From Aquatica leii (Eukaryota; Arthropoda; Insecta; Coleoptera; Lampyridae): a stretch of DNA of 64,000 nucleotides. A model generated the notes under the pieces. That model saw only the letters and a list, made by a program, of their open reading frames with translations. It had not been told where the DNA came from and made no database searches. Shown piece after piece: positions 49,597-60,584 of this stretch (positions are counted from its first letter, which is position 1; each line of letters opens with the position of its first letter). The translations under genes were made by a program, and so were the position numbers. The stretch lies in assembly GCA_035610365.1 (NCBI GenBank), contig CM069432.1, forward strand, positions 231,344,532 to 231,408,531, given 5' to 3'.

Positions 49597-50371
49597 CTAA
49601 AAAAAACAAACAATTTTGAGTTTACCTACTTTATAGGATTATAAAAAACAAAACGGTTGTTTAATTTGAGTGATCTTATAATCGGCATGTCTCAGTTCCA
49701 AATTTGATTAAGGACAAAATCAATAACAATGTATATACTTCTATCGGACCATTAATAATTCTACTTAGAATAATATCCAGAAATATAACAATTTGCTACG
49801 TTATTTAAAACGCGTTACGGACGAAACTTTGACAGACAACAAAATTAAGAACATTTTTTATTATTCATTTTTGTAATTTCAGCACGTTATATTTTATCTT
49901 AAAATGACAGAACATCGTTTAAAATCTATCTTTTTCTTTTTTTGACTGATCTTATGTTCGGTATGTCTCGGTCCCAAACTTCGTTAAAGATAAGATGAAT
50001 AAAATTAAATAAAAAAATATCATTATACATCATCACGAAATTTGGGATTTGGACAGTGTAAACACTTCTATATCCGATTATTAATAATTCGATTTAGAAT
50101 ATTATCCAAAAATATAAAAATTGCTACGTTATTTAAAACGCGTAACGGACCGAAATTTTAGCAGCGGTCGCGAAATTAGAGACATGTTTTGTTATTCATG
50201 TCTGTAATTTCAGCACCCCGTGTTGTATGTTAAAATGAATGAATATTTTATGAAACCTATGTTTTTAGATAGATCGACTATATATCTTTAAGATGAAGGG
50301 TATATTTCAACTATTTTCTAATTTATAACCACATATACCGGGAAAACAAAATAGGTTACATGTCCACTTAC
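49597..50371 (-). other. 5' UTR intron of the Tigger-like gene
   Basis: On the minus strand exon 1 ends CTAAG and the intron starts GTAAGTGG (50371), a consensus donor; the intron ends in a T-run followed by TTAG (49597) and exon 2 starts CAACGTTGTTG, 24 bp before the ATG at 49572. Exon 1 probably lies in the GC-richer segment about 50372-50480. Spliced leaders are more usual for host genes or domesticated transposases than for plain pogo elements. Confidence 0.5.
49673..50265. repeat. Diverged tandem duplication upstream of the Tigger-like gene
   Basis: Unit 1 (49673-49935) and unit 2 (49946-50265) share, in order, GTGATCTTAT/TGATCTTAT, CATGTCTC/TATGTCTC, ATTAATAATTC, TAGAATA.TATCCA, GCTACGTTATTTAAAACGCG, TTTCAGCAC and TTAAAATGA. 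Both lie inside the predicted 5' UTR intron. Confidence 0.75.
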
Positions 50372-50837
50372 CTTAGTAATAACAACGTTCTTCGCTCATC
50401 ACAACAAACACACATCTACGGAGACGATTTGTTTAACACAACTTTTAGCGTGAATGTGTCGTGATTGTTTTAGCGACATTGCCAGATGTTCAGTAAATCC
50501 TAAAATATGATTATTTTGTATTTACGTCATTGTAGGAGCTTAATTCAGTGAATTTAATCTAAAAATTGCTGGAGATAGGGGCACTGCCAAAATTAGGGTC
50601 ATTAACCTTATATTTTCACATTTTTTAAATTTAGATTTTGATGGTAACAAGTTCTTTATTCCTTCTTGTGCATTTTTTTTAATATGTTTGGCAATTCTTG
50701 CAGATTCATTGTAATTATAAAACCAATTTGACAAGTAATTAATTAAATGTAATTATTGTGATTAACTACTAGATACGCGTGTCACAGAAATTTAAATACA
50801 TATTTTTTTATTTTATTTTGGTTGCACCATTGGGGTT

Positions 50838-50956
50838 ACTGAATGATTACGCCCATTGAGCAATATACATCCCTCCGGCCAGAGGGCTGCATTAAGTTGA
50901 TCTCAGTAATCTTCGTAATAACGCCCTTGGTACATAACTAGCTATTACGCGCACTG
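50838..50956. repeat. Diverged MITE-like segment with GCGTTAT words
   Basis: Inverted, it starts CAGTGCGCGTAATA and contains AAGGGCGTTATTACG, matching the layout of the 46576-46671 hairpin. GGCCGGAGGG-type palindrome CCTCCGGCC.GAGGG lies within. Relationship to the Tigger-like element ends is unproved. Confidence 0.4.
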
Positions 50957-51547
50957 TAGTTTTTGAATCATCGGAATATTACCAATTTTTGATTTGAGAG
51001 TCACTCTAATTAGTTAGGTAAAGTATAGTAACAGTTATATAAAAGTATAATCGTTTTCAGTATTAATTAATAACACATATGACAATATATGTATATATAG
51101 ATATACTGTGTGTAATGAACAAGTTGCGTGTAAAACGCTTGAACAGGCCCATTTTTGTTTTTAATTTACCGTTTAAAATGTTATTTTAAACCCCTTTAAA
51201 CCTTCACATCAACTCTAGCTTTAAAAATTCAAATAGCAAGCATAGATCATTTGATAACATTTTTGATTCTAAATACAATAAAAAAATTTTTTCAAAATTG
51301 ATAGCGGAAATATTTACTAAAATGTAGGAATGCAGTAAAAACTCTCAATAACCAACAGCAACGGGGTAAAAAATATTGTCTGATATAGAGAGGTGTCCGC
51401 TTTTAAATGAAAATTATTCACACTTGTAGATTTTTTTCAAAACATTATTACGAAGATATTTTTTCTAGCAGTAAGAACTTTCGTTTATTCTAAAACATCT
51501 TCACTGAATACCGCAACTACAACTTAAAAATGCATTTTATTTGAATA
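50957..51547. other. AT-rich stretch, nothing recognised
   Basis: No repeat pair or coding signal noticed. Confidence 0.4.
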
Positions 51548-52005
51548 CAAAAAGCAAATAAAAAACTACAATAAAAACAATAGTAATTTATAAGCGTCAA
51601 AAGTACATGATAGCATAACAAACGTTAATGCAACGCGAGTCCGGACGGCCGAACGTTGCATGTGAGTGGGTAACGTACATTATTTTTTGTTTTGCTTTTT
51701 GTAAAAATACATTTAAAAAAAAATTACCAGAAATACAATGTTAGTACTACATTTATTACTAAATCTGTCCAATTTGACATTATTAACTTTAACATCGTTT
51801 TTCTAAATTTTAACTAAAGTTCAATATTTTTTAAATGACTTTTCCATCTATCGTGTACTCGTTTTAATGTATTAATTGACTTTAAACACTTAGTTTTATG
51901 TGGATTTCTAATTTTCATTTTGCCACACTAGAGTTTTTTTTGTCAATTACGCAACTACACTAACAAACGAATATTCACGTTTGCAATTATGGCAACACAA
52001 AAATG
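51548..52005. repeat. Dispersed repeat C, copy 2
   Basis: Direct-orientation partner of 28930-29405 (shared blocks GTAACGTACATTATTTTTTG and CACTTAGTTTTATGTGGAT). It lies 180 bp upstream of the RTE-like LINE. As copy 1 has no LINE next to it, the repeat is probably independent of the LINE. Confidence 0.75.
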
Positions 52006-52185
52006 GATTTACGTATTTAAAACATTTATTGAAACAGGTCTTCAAACCAGTAACAAAATTCCAACCCGGATTTTAGTGATTGACCGGTTATTAAGATAAG
52101 CTAATAGCTGTAAGTATTAAAATTATAAACAAAAAAGAAAAAAAAAAGTGAAAATTTTGATGTCCGCGATCGTTTTATAAAGGGT

Positions 52186-53612
52186 TTGTTGTTGAGACGT
52201 GTTTGCTATATAGATTCGTATGTGGTCTGTATCATTACAGACAAAGAAAAGATAATGGAACGATGGAGAACATACTTCCAAAACCTATACTTTCTACAAA
52301 CCACAAAGAAAAGACAACCAACAAAATGTAAATTGATGACAAATGAGAATAGTATAAAGTTAGAAGAGATACAAGATAGTATTTATACTCTTAAAAAGGG
52401 GAAAGCTGCTGGGTTTGATTGTATAACTACGGAAATGTTAAGGTGTATGGGTAATAAAGAGCAACATCTGCTTAGGATAATATGCAACAAAGCCTGGAAT
52501 GAACGAACTGTGCCAAAAGACTGGGAAGTGGGTTTAATAGTACCAATATTCGAAAAAGGTGATAGAAGAGATTGCAGTAATTATAGGGGTATAACTCTGT
52601 TAAGCAACGTGTTAAAAGTGTATGAAAGGGTACTAGAAAAACGACTAGTAACAAAACTAGAATCTCGGTTAGAAGAGTCACAAAGCGGATTTAGAAAGGG
52701 GCGAAGCATTCAGGACCACATCTTTACATTACATCAATTAAATGAAAAACTAAGAAATACAAAAGTAAAAATGTACTTAGGATTTCTAGATTTAGAAAAA
52801 GCATTCGACAGATTACCGAGAGCAGTGGTAGAAGAATGCTTAACAAAAACAGGAGTTGATGCAAACCTGACACAAGCAATTATGAGTTTATACAGGAACA
52901 ATAGAAATTTCGTTAGAACAGACAACATGCTATCAAAAGATTTTCCGGTGAACGAAGGTATACGGCAAGGAGGAGTCATAAGCCCAATGTTGTTTAATAT
53001 AGTACTAGATGATGTCATTAAAGAAACAAAAAGAGAAGCAAGTAAATTCTACGTAGGTCATAGAAACATGGAACCGGTATGGATTAGTGAATGTGTCTTT
53101 GCCGACGATATAGTTGTGTTTGCTAAAAGTGAAAGTGACCTTCAAAGGAATATAGACATCTGGGTTAAAAAACTGGCACAAAAAGGACTAAAAGTGAGTG
53201 AACAAAAAACTAAAGTTATGGTCAGCGGAAAACCGGACATTACTATAAATATATCTATAAACGGGAAACCAATAGAACAGGTAATCACCTATAAGTATCT
53301 CGGAGTGCATGTTAACAGCAAGGGACATCAAAACACAGAAATAAATGCAAGAATAGAAAGTGCTGCAAATGTGTACCATACAATTAAAAACAGTTTCTTG
53401 GGGAAAAAGGAGGTAACATTAAAAACCAAGATAAATGTATATAAGACAGTTTTTATCCCTATATTGACGTTTGGATGCGAAAGTTGGATTCTAACAAAAA
53501 ATTATTAATGTAAATTAAGAATCTTTTTATTTTATCATTTTTTGTAACTAGATTGTAAGGCACCTTTACACTCTACGGGGTAGAAAAGGACCTGATTATA
53601 TATATATATATA
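52186..53612 (+). mobile_element. RTE-like LINE, 5'-truncated, RT frame open
   Basis: A 440-codon open frame (52186-53508) covers a non-LTR reverse transcriptase: linker (DKEKIMERWRTYFQNLYF), KGKAAGFDCITTEMLR, WEVGLIVPIFEKGDRRDCSN, YRGITLLSNVLKVYERVL, SGFRKGRSIQDHIFTLHQL, motif A LGFLDLEKAFDRLP, motif B EGIRQGGVISPMLFNIVLDD, motif C CVFADDIVVFAKS with the catalytic Asp pair, then the thumb ending FGCESWILTKNY. All key RT residues are present and no internal stop interrupts it. The apurinic-type endonuclease expected upstream is absent, so the copy is truncated and cannot move alone. After the stop a short 3' UTR (about 100 bp) ends in a TA repeat (53597-53612), as short-tailed RTE-type elements do. 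The open frame indicates a young insertion. Confidence 0.88.
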
Positions 53613-53626
53613 GACATATAAACCGG

Positions 53627-53815
53627 TAGTTGTTGAGCCCGTAGAATATACAAACACTACGCTCTCGAGCCCGAAAATTCGTTATTGAGCCCACTTTCGG
53701 GCTCAACAACGTATCCATGTGTATATAGTCAAAATATGATATCAAATGCATTGAAACGTGTAAATACGAATTTTAGGTCGGGCTCATAAAGGGTACGTTA
53801 ATATATTCACTATAG
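53627..53815. repeat. GGGCTCA-motif cluster, left
   Basis: Starts TTGTTGAGCCCG and contains three GAGCCC words, then CGGGCTCAACAACG (53707) and CGGGCTCATAAAGGGTACG near 53790 followed by TTAATATATTC. The same words recur at 59926-60073. Could be a subterminal repeat zone of a transposon or one member of a short palindromic repeat family. Confidence 0.6.
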
Positions 53816-54768
53816 ACAGAATAGTTCGGACGAGGCCACTGCAGAGGTCTCTTTTATATACACGTTCTCGTTCTTCACGAACGGTACGTTGTGTGGCCCA
53901 GCATGCGGCAACGTTGAACGGGTCTAATAACGTGCAGAAAACGTATAGTCTGCGTGTATTCGATTTTACTAGATAATTCTATGTATCAGCATTTTTTCGA
54001 GTAGCAGAAATGCGCGCTTAAGTATAAAACATAAGCAGAAGATCGACTCGTTGTCTTCAATACCATCGGAATTACAATTACAGGGAAATTTAAACGATTT
54101 TAAATTAAGTCAAACAATTTTACAATAATAATATTATTGTTAAATTACTTTTTACTCAATAATAGTCAAAATCTTATTTTTTTTACTTTTTCTTAACAGT
54201 TTAAATAGTTTAAAATATTTCCTAATCAGAAAACGACAATAATATCCAGTTAATTTTTTTTTAACCACAACAAATGAATTTCGGGGACCGGCAGTTAGAT
54301 TGAAAATAAAATATGAACAAGCTTTTTTATTGTAACTTTTATTTTGTTACAAAATGACCAAACTTTATTGTAATGGAAAGATTAATTATTAAACCAAAAA
54401 TTTTGCAACTTGGACATTACCAAACCTGGCATCATAGGTTTTTTTAATATAAAAAGTGATTGTTTGATATCTATATTTAATATAGTAGCAAATTCAGACA
54501 ATTAAACAGTTTCAATTTTGAAGGTAAATATGTAAACAAAGAATACGGTGATTAACGGTCATAAGACATTCTCATACAATAGAAAAATCCATCCCATCTT
54601 ATTTTATTTATATGTATGCCATTAAAGGGGAACAACTAACACATCATGTAAATATTATGCGATTTTAACCACGCCATTATAAATGCGACACAGTGTACAA
54701 GGTACATTCATGACAAATATCAAAACAATCGAACGCCAAATAAAAAAATTATAACATTCTAAACTCGG
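53816..54768. other. Promoter-like GC-richer patch followed by AT-rich DNA
   Basis: 53830-54090 is GC-richer than its surroundings and contains AAGTATAAAACATAAGCAGA, a TATA-like box with downstream sequence, at about 54018. No reading frame follows it. The remainder is AT-rich and featureless. Confidence 0.3.
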
Positions 54769-55280
54769 GTGTCTTACTTTTTGAAACCGATAGTAGTACT
54801 TTTATTAATATTTAAAACGCAACAATTAAGTTTTCAATTTTTTGAATACTGTTCTTCAATAAACTATCTAATAAACAAATCAAACTTACGAAAATTACAG
54901 CATTTACAAAACCGAGGAATGCGCATTATTCTGCAATGTAGTAAGTACCTACACACCTACCGATTGCATGCTGAAGACATTAAATTGGTGTTCAATTAGT
55001 AATAAATATAAATTAAATATTTTATTTTTATTTTCAAAATAGTAAATGGTTTTCCTCCAAAATATTTTAACAATTTCATTATTAAGGATTTTAATATTCA
55101 TAACTATTATACAAGGAATAATAATGATAATTTCTATACCTACTAAAAATGTAGGTACGTCTTACAAGTTCAAAAAATTCTTTATTTTTATAGTTTAATC
55201 ATGTATAATAAGTTGCCACATGAAATAAAAACATGTAGTAGTTTAAGTACCTTTAAAACAAAAATTACACCTATTAATTA
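54769..55280 (+). pseudogene. LINE ORF2 C-terminal fragment (CR1/Jockey-like)
   Basis: Plus-strand reading gives FEYCSSINYLINKSNLRKLQ, HLQNRGMRIILQCSK (54845-54945), then in another frame IVNGFPPKYFNNFI (near 55040), NIHNYYTRNNNDNF (near 55100) and YNKLPHEIKTCSSLSTFKTK (near 55205). This is the typical end of CR1/Jockey-type ORF2 proteins: FDYCSSI...LQNRAMRIIL...NGLLP...TR...NxLPxEIK. One or two frame changes and stops separate the pieces. Everything upstream in ORF2 is missing, so it is a 5'-truncated relic. Confidence 0.75.
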
Positions 55281-55340
55281 CTTTTTACAAATAATTTCTT
55301 TCTCTCAGTTCTTTGACAAAGTATTAGAAATTTAGTAAAA

Positions 55341-55703
55341 ATTGAATTATACGTTGTAAGGGTTCCGATTTCTGTCAATTTCTTTGTTCGTTATTTAATA
55401 ATTATAAAAACATGTTGAATGACAACGTATCGCCGCTTATTAATTCGGTTTTTTCAAGTCTAAAATTAAGTATTTTTAATAAAACGTTCAAAAACAAATC
55501 ATGTGTTATAATTTTTATATTTTTATAACACATGATCTGTTTTAAGAAGTTTCTGAACATTTTATTAAAAATACTTAATTTTAGACTTGAAAAAACCGAA
55601 TTAATAAGCGGCGATACGTTGTCATTCAACATGTTTTTATAATTATTAAATAAAGAACAAAGAAATTGACAGAAATCGAAACCCCTACAACTTATAATTT
55701 AAT
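55341..55703. repeat. Long hairpin (foldback element), arms about 175 bp
   Basis: The left arm (55341-55510) and right arm (55524-55703) are inverted copies with few mismatches: for example CATGTTGAATGACAACGTAT on the left against its complement at 55613-55632, and ATCATGTGTTATA around the centre. The two 76-codon readings of this stretch are by-products of the palindrome. It looks like a foldback MITE; no target duplication was clear. Confidence 0.9.
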
Positions 55704-56245
55704 ATTAGTATCTGTCGTACCCTCACATCAACAGAAGTAAGAAAAACCCTTAGAATGTACTTACCGCTACTATCAACTGCCATTGCGTATATTTTTTTAG
55801 TTCTCGAATTCATTTATCACTTGATAACACACGATTTTCACACTACAAATTGAAGTCACGATTTACACACTTCAAATTGAACTGATGAACTAATAGTAAC
55901 ATTTTTGAAGTTGACCACGAAGATATTAATGAATAGAACAAAAGTCTTATTGGAATTATCAATTTCCTGTGTCATTACAATTGGTACCATAATTAGAAAC
56001 TACCGGGGTATTTTTAAGGGAATTAGAAATAGAATTTCAATTGTTAATCGAACAATAGTTAATTACATTCTTAATGTGGATTCAATATGCACATTAAGGA
56101 AAAAATAAAATTTTAAGGGAGGTTTCATACCTATTAAAACAACTTAAATTTTACACCATAATAGACCGATATAAAAATCAAGTAGGTACTGACCGTTCAA
56201 TTACTTTTCTTGAAATCACCCTAGTATAAATTGATAAGGTAATAC
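55704..56245. other. AT-rich stretch, nothing recognised
   Basis: A 67-codon plus frame at 55905-56108 has no recognisable content. Confidence 0.35.
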
Positions 56246-56872
56246 AATCATAAGCGACTTTCGGCTTAGACCGCGTCGTAGTAAAACACCCAGACTTAGG
56301 CTTGGTCATAGTCTCTTCTTGAGAGCCAAAACAAGAAGTAGAACTTGGCCTTTGCCGTATTGTCGTTCGTGAACCCAAACAAACTGACGTTTCGCAAGAC
56401 ATTGCAGCTTGCATCTTCAGAGTGGTAAATGTCACTGAAAGAAAAAGTGGAAATGACGATATTTATACCAATAGCGATTAGCGTAATTAACGAACCTTAT
56501 CGTTCCGTTACCGCTTGACTGACTTCGTTATTACTCGAAGTAAGTGTTTGTGTCCTTTCCAAGAAGGTCGATCTTTGTCTTAGAGGATATAATACTGGTA
56601 GCCAAGATTTGCTGAGTCTTAAACCGTCTTCTCGGTTCATATTACAAGGATGTTTTTCTATTTCCACAGCTTCGCGGATTAGTCTGGGAAAGTAGAAAGG
56701 AGTTCTAGCCAACACTTTAGTTTGGTCAAAGTTCAGCGTGTGTCCTTGGTTCCACACGTGTTCTGCTACTGCTGATTTAGTAACTCTGCGGTGTTTGCGG
56801 TCAGCCATATGTTCTTTTACTCTAACTTCAATAGAACTATATAACTTGATCCACAGGAACAAGGAATTTTGT
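56246..56872 (-). repeat. Inverted copy of the Penelope 3' end
   Basis: Reverse complement of 58349-58988 with very few differences and one 12-bp gap that removes part of the YIGQTGR motif. It abuts the truncated 5' end of the element body at 56872/56873. Minus-strand frames here (56862-56497 and 56435-56178) mirror the endonuclease C-terminus and 3' tail of the plus-strand copy. Confidence 0.93.
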
Positions 56873-58988
56873 CTTAGACAACTCCGATAGAAGATATAGT
56901 ATGTGGAGTAGAAGCTGCAATACGCACTCTACCTAAGGAGATCTCTGAAACTATTCGACAAGATGTTTGCAATATTGTAAGAAAAGCAAAACCGCCACGC
57001 TCTAATATTAACAGACATGAGAGAGTTGCAGCTAAGCGGTTACGTGAGAATAAGGACATTCTAGTATTGAGAGCAGATAAAGGAAACGCTACAGTCGTTA
57101 TGAACATACAAGATTACAACGACAAAATGACGAACTTACTCTCAGAAGATTGCTACATACGTCTACAGAGAAACCTTTTAAACTCCTTGTGCACTAAGGT
57201 AAATTCCGCTATCAAAAACTCCACTACTATCGATATCAACATGAAACAGACTTTGATTGTCAAAAATCCGGTTATGCCACGAATCTACGGTTTCCCAAAA
57301 TACACAAAGAAGGAGTCCCCCTGCGACCGATAGTGAGCACTATCAATTCACCAACCCAATCGTTAGCACGTTATCTAGCTGCAAAACTCTTGCCGTTGAC
57401 AGGAAATACAGAAACTCACATCAAAGATTCTACAGACTTTGTAGAGAAAATTAAGAACTTGCGTATAACAAAAGAAGATATTTTAGTCAGCTTTGACGTG
57501 GTATCTCTTTTTACTAAAGTCCCGGTCGACGAAGTGTTGTTTTTGCTGAAGGAGAGAATTACTGAAGAAGAAGTTCTGCTCATCGAACTCTGCCTCAAAA
57601 ACACTTATTTCAGTTATTAACGACAACTTGTTTAAACAAGTAGAAGGAGCGGCCATGGGTTCACCGCTCTCTCCAGTTATAGCCAATATTTACATGGAAT
57701 ATTTTGAAACTGAAATTATGAAAAATGTTGAGTTAAAACCAAAAACTTGGTTCAGATTTGTTGATGATACGTTTGTTGTATGGCCTCATGGCAAAGATAA
57801 ACTAAACCAGTTCTTTCAACATCTAAACTCTGCACATAACAGCATTAAGTTTACTATGGAGTTAGAACATAACAGCAGTCTAGCCTTTCTTGATGTACTA
57901 GTGATAAAGAAAAATAACGGAAAATTGGGGCATTCCGTTTATAGAAAGAAAACGCACACTAATAGATACTTAAACGCCGAATCTCACCACCATCCAGTAC
58001 AGAAGAATACTGTTTTGCATACTTTAGCGAAAAGAGCTATACGTGTGTCAGATAACGAAAATCTACAAAAGGAAAAGGAAACATTGTTGGAGTCCCTACA
58101 ACAAAATGGATACGGGTTCAAAGAGATCCAAAACGCATGGAAAAGAGCATTAAATCCAAAAGTCAAAGAAGACTTATCACCTCCTACTAGCACCGCTTAT
58201 TTACCTTACTGTATGGGTTCAACAGACAAAATAAGCAGGCTGCTAAGGAAACATAATATTAAAACTGTCTTTACGACTAAGGATACCCTGAACACCTGGT
58301 TTACATCTGCTAAAGACAAACAAGGGGCTCTAAAACATGCCGGAGTTTACAAAATTCCTTGTTCCTGTGGATCAAGTTATATAGGACAGACGGGACGTTC
58401 TATTGAAGTTAGAGTAAAAGAACATATGGCTGACTGCAAACACCGCAGAGTTACTAAATCAGCAGTGGCAGAACACGTGTGGAACCAAGGACACACGCTG
58501 AACTTTGACCAAACTAAAGTGTTGGCTAGAACTCCTTTCTACTTTCCCAGACTAATCCGCGAAGCTGTGGAAATAGAAAAACATCCTTGTAATATGAACC
58601 GAGAAGACGGTTTAAGACTCAGCAAATCTTGGCTACCAGTATTATATCCTCTAAGACAAAGATCGACCTTCTTGGAAAGGACACAAACACTTACTCCGAG
58701 TAATAACGAAGTCAGTCAAGCGGTAACGGAACGATAAGGTTCGTTAATCACGCTAATCGCTATTGGTATAAATATCGTCATTTCCACTTTTTCTTTCAGT
58801 GACAATTACCACTCTGAAGATGCAAGCTGCAATGTCTTGCAAAACGTCAGTTTGTTTGGGTTCACGAACGACAATACGGCAAAGGCCAAGTTCTACTTCT
58901 TGTTTTGGCTCTCAAGAAGAGACTATGACCAAGCCTAAGTCTGGGTGTTTTACTACGACGCGGTCTAAGCCGAAAGTCGCTTATGATT
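56246..58988 (+). mobile_element. Penelope-like element with GIY-YIG endonuclease
   Basis: Main body on the plus strand from about 56873: N-terminal part (VCGVEAAIRTLPKEISETIR, then ILVLRADKGNATVVMN), RT core (VPLRPIVSTINSPTQSLARY, ILVSFDVVSLFTKVPVDEVL, VEGAAMGSPLSPVIANIYME, FRFVDDTFVVW with the Asp pair near 57760) and a C-terminal GIY-YIG endonuclease (GVYKIPC, SSYIGQTGRSIEVRVKEH near 58380). A 369-codon open frame (57628-58737) holds the second half of RT plus the endonuclease. The reading frame upstream is interrupted about twice and the 5' end is truncated. The 3' tail to 58988 is nearly identical to an inverted copy at 56246-56872. This is the canonical RT plus GIY-YIG architecture of Penelope/Poseidon-type elements, which prime reverse transcription from a nicked target. 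Young by sequence similarity. Confidence 0.93.
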
Positions 58989-59925
58989 TTAAACATAACA
59001 ACCGCGAAAGCTTAAGATTTTATAAGGTAATACAATAAAATAATTTTTAAAAATTATTTAACCTTTATAAAAAGCTTTATCCAATTGCACAATTTTTATT
59101 AAAGATAAAACTTTATTTTACTTATTGCATTCTCTATTGTATTTCTACACTTTTGTGCTACTGCTACTGCTATTCAATTACAGTAGTTATACAAACAAAA
59201 CAAAATAGAAGAATAAAAGCTATACGATATGTTGAACAAATCGAAAACTTCCAAAACTGTGATACTAACTAATTATTTTAATGAGAGACTTTTACATGGT
59301 ATGCCCTGGTAACATTCGACATTGCTTCATCGTAAGTAATTTTGAACGGTTAACATCTCATTTTTACTTTAAAAAAAATTCCATGGATTCCAAAAAACAA
59401 ATAAACTTTTCGTGATGCGATGCCGATAAGGCAAGGTTTTTTTAAAAAACCAATTTTAAAAATTTAAAATCAATTCGTAGGTGATAAAAAAAATGAGGGA
59501 CTCCTTAAATGCAAATGCTTTGCTGAAAAGTTCATTTTCAAGCAGTACAAACTCAATCGAATACGTTTAATCTAAATTCGATCATAATTAAAACAACCGC
59601 GTGCTGTCTAATCGGTAACAAAAAATATTAAAACTAACATTTTGTTTTGTCTAAAGCAGGTACAACTTTTTAACTTTTCTTAATAATTTTCAATTAATTA
59701 TCGTTTTTCCTAAAATTGTACATTGGTTACTAAATTGCCTAAAAAATTATAAGTAAGTTCATTATTTACAAATATATTGTCAGATGGCAAAAGTTAAATT
59801 AAAAATCTTAATTTAATTAAATTACACAAAACTCAAATCGTCGTGGCTTGTAGTTCATAAGCTGAAAAATGCTTAACTCTATATAGTATAAAAGATAAAT
59901 ATCGTTTAAAATAAAAATTACCTTG
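58989..59925. other. AT-rich stretch, nothing recognised
   Basis: No coding or repeat signal noticed. Confidence 0.4.
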
Positions 59926-60073
59926 ATGAGCCCAAATAGAGTGGCAACGTTGGTGGGCTCGCGAAAGAACGCTTAACATATATTCTGTATATAATCAGGC
60001 TCATCAACGTCCTTTATATCAACGAAAAGATCCGGGCTCATCGGGTACCTGTTAATATATCGGGCTCAACAAG
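59926..60073. repeat. GGGCTCA-motif cluster, right
   Basis: Contains GATGAGCCCA, GTGGGCTCGCG, AGGCTCATCAACG, CCGGGCTCATCGGGTACC followed by TGTTAATATATC, and ends CGGGCTCAACAA, the exact complement of the left cluster's first 12 bases. It also aligns in direct orientation with the left cluster, because the units are themselves palindromic. Confidence 0.6.
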
Positions 60074-60087
60074 GTGCTATTTATAAG

Positions 60088-60108
60088 TATATATATATAT
60101 ATATATAT
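60088..60108. repeat. (TA)n microsatellite
   Basis: About ten TA units directly right of the GGGCTCA cluster. A similar TA run sits left of the left cluster at 53597-53612. Confidence 0.9.
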
Positions 60109-60584
60109 GTGGTAAGTGTGGGGAATGAAAAACTCTCCGTTAAAAAAAGGTTTCAGCTGTGTTTTTAGGAATAAAAAACCGTGGGAAGAAAAGCAGAGAC
60201 AAAATAGCCGTAAAAAAAAATCTGGGGAAAAAAGCAAATAGTATACCTATTGAATAAATAAATACTTTAAACAAAGACAATAATTTGATCTACCAATAGA
60301 AGAATTAGAAAAATAGGCAGTTTATTTTTTTTAAATCCTACAATCATTAGTACTCCAATAATCTATATTACCTTTATTACATGTCAGAAGACCAACAAAA
60401 TATACATATTTCTACAAATTAAATTTAAAATATTAATAATATAGACTTTCACCTAACAGTAGGAAAACAGAGTTTATTTAGTGAATTTCACTTTTTTTAC
60501 AACTACTACGCGTACTAATAAAGACATTTAGTACTTATTGTAATCTAATTATTGGCACGAAATCTAATAGTGTGTCCTACTGCC
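60109..60584. other. AT-rich stretch, nothing recognised
   Basis: Low complexity; no gene. Confidence 0.35.

Noticed and set aside
55402-55632. A small gene within the hairpin
   Set aside because: The frame exists only because the two arms are inverted copies; it has no recognisable motif.
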